A stretch of DNA of 64,000 nt, from contig CALRNX020000004.1 of assembly GCA_943369665.1 (NCBI GenBank), positions 62,001-126,000 of the forward strand. Reading direction: 5' to 3'. The stretch's first letter is position 1, and the number at the start of each line of letters is the position of its first letter. The notes beneath the pieces were generated by a model. That model was not told the origin of the DNA. It searched no databases and saw only the letters and a list, made by a program, of their open reading frames with translations. Position numbers and translations under genes: made by a program. Source of the DNA: UKL13-3 sp943369665. Lineage in GTDB: Bacteria; Bacteroidota; Bacteroidia; UKL13-3. Shown in pieces: positions 63,038-64,000 of the stretch.

Positions 63038-63603
63038 ATTTTAGCCAGGTATTGTTCAATTACTTTTGGAAAATGTGTCATTTCCAGTAATGAAATTTTA
63101 GTAGCAATTGACTCCATATTATCGAGAGGTGTAACACTAAACGATTGCTGGAACAAATGTTCCCCTTCATCAAATCGTTCGTTCACCAAATGTATGGTAA
63201 TGCCATGTTCTGTTTCTTTTTGTGCAAGTACAGCTTCATGTACATGATGGCCATACATTCCCTTTCCGCCAAACTTAGGTAATAAAGCAGGATGAATATT
63301 CATGATACGATCGGGGAATTGATGAACCAAGTAAGAAGGTACCAATAATAAAAAACCCGCAAGTACAAGCATATCGGGTTGATATTGTTGAATAAGCGGC
63401 AGAAAATAATCGGCATCATTGAGCTGCTTTTTGGTAAACAGTTCCACCGGCACTTGCCATTTTTGCATTTTTGCAATTACACCGGCTTCGGGATTATTGC
63501 AAAACAATGCTACAACCTTTACATCCGTATGCTTCGCAAAATATTGGCAAATATTATCGGCATTGGTACCGCTACCCGAAGCAAATAGAACAATCCTTTT
63601 CAT
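63034..63603 (-). CDS. purN: Phosphoribosylglycinamide formyltransferase
   Basis: A 189-residue enzyme transferring formyl from 10-formyl-THF to GAR in purine synthesis. Landmarks are FASGSGTNADNICQYF (phosphate loop), VLAGFLLLVPSYLV, MNIHPALLPKFGGKGMYG with catalytic Asn/His, and HGITIHLVNERFDEGE with the active-site Asp. The ATG overlaps the stop codon of the preceding gene (TAATG). Confidence 0.96.
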   Translation of the reverse strand: MKRIVLFASGSGTNADNICQYFAKHTDVKVVALFCNNPEAGVIAKMQKWQVPVELFTKKQLNDADYFLPLIQQYQPDMLVLAGFLLLVPSYLVHQFPDRIMNIHPALLPKFGGKGMYGHHVHEAVLAQKETEHGITIHLVNERFDEGEHLFQQSFSVTPLDNMESIATKISLLEMTHFPKVIEQYLAKI

Positions 63604-64000
63604 TAAAACAGTAATTCTTCAACAAACACTTTCCTAAATAAACTGTCGACATTGGTATTGCCATCCATTAACTGCATGGGCATACTTGTTATGACCATAT
63701 CTGTTTCAGCATTGCTTGTCTTGATCCGTTTGCTCATCACAACCGATACCCCGCTCCAATAAGGAGAACCAATATTGGTTGTTTGCACTTTTAGAACCGA
63801 ACTCATCAAGGTATCATATTCAAAAATTCCGGTTGCAACCTGGTATGTATTAAATGGACGGACAGATTGTATGGGAGATCCGTTGTTGTATTTAACAACC
63901 GGCCAAGAAGGTAAATGCGATGTGGCTGTGCACGTATTATCTATTCTAAAGTTACCGTTGGTAAACATCGGGTTTGTTAACGGATCAACCAATGATTGAA
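63603..64000 (-). CDS. C-terminal fragment of an unidentified protein, cut by the right edge
   Basis: The frame is open from the window edge to the TAA at 63603-63605 (about 131 codons visible). The first possible start in the window is a TTG at 63990-63992, but the frame continues past it, so the true start probably lies outside. The sequence is beta-rich (PYWSGVSVVMSKRIK, TDMVITSMPMQLMDG) and looks like the end of an exported beta-sandwich protein. No named family is recognised. It overlaps the purN start by 1 nt. Confidence 0.7.
   Translation of the reverse strand, partial: QSLVDPLTNPMFTNGNFRIDNTCTATSHLPSWPVVKYNNGSPIQSVRPFNTYQVATGIFEYDTLMSSVLKVQTTNIGSPYWSGVSVVMSKRIKTSNAETDMVITSMPMQLMDGNTNVDSLFRKVFVEELLF

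Noticed and set aside
1..64000. tRNA, rRNA, prophage or insertion sequence genes
   Set aside because: No cloverleaf, rRNA core motif, transposase, integrase or phage structural protein could be identified on either strand.

Overview
The window is a piece of a Bacteroidota chromosome, probably from the Chitinophagales/Sphingobacteriales/Flavobacteriales side. Supporting traits are three very large secreted proteins with the C-terminal sorting tail of the type IX secretion system (T9SS), TAnnTTTG -7 promoter elements, weak Shine-Dalgarno sequences, GSCFA and GGGP-synthase genes, a class II ribonucleotide reductase and a zeaxanthin operon with a fused CrtYcd cyclase. No tRNA, rRNA, CRISPR array, intact insertion sequence or phage gene was found.

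Region 1 (1-23.8 kb, minus strand) holds two tandem copies of one cassette: an AraC-family regulator followed by a gene for a secreted protein of about 3,450 residues. The left copy runs off the window. A 50-codon stub matching the N-terminus of the same regulator family lies between the copies. A third cassette (AraC regulator plus a 1,427-residue T9SS protein of different architecture) is at 31.8-37.3 kb on the plus strand. All three giant genes carry a near-identical 12-bp box upstream.

Region 2 (24.3-31.7 kb) has a TonB_C-type protein and a c-type cytochrome lipoprotein (minus), then an OmpR-type two-component pair with a clear promoter, a periplasmic/outer-membrane fusion protein (HExxH metallopeptidase, beta-propeller, C-terminal barrel) and a luciferase-like oxidoreductase.

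Region 3 (37.6-46.2 kb) is a MacB-type ABC exporter operon (ATPase, two permeases, HlyD adaptor) interrupted by a four-helix-bundle (S23/TIGR02436) gene. Five copies of a 33-bp intergenic repeat occupy its gene junctions. Convergent to it is an operon encoding a lipoprotein, a membrane protein, a sensor kinase and a LuxR-type regulator, with another lipoprotein gene upstream. Both lipoprotein genes share a palindromic upstream motif.

Region 4 (46.3-58.8 kb) has B12-dependent ribonucleotide reductase, GGGP synthase, a prolyl oligopeptidase, and an eight-gene overlapping carotenoid operon. That operon is headed by a CarH-type MerR/B12 photoreceptor with all cobalamin-binding residues present and a 14-bp-arm palindrome over its promoter. 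The enzymes suffice for GGPP to zeaxanthin; GGPP synthase is elsewhere.

Region 5 (58.9-64 kb) has a small lipoprotein, an M50-like peptidase, GSCFA protein, PanD, a flippase-like membrane protein, RfaE2, PurN and a gene cut by the right edge.
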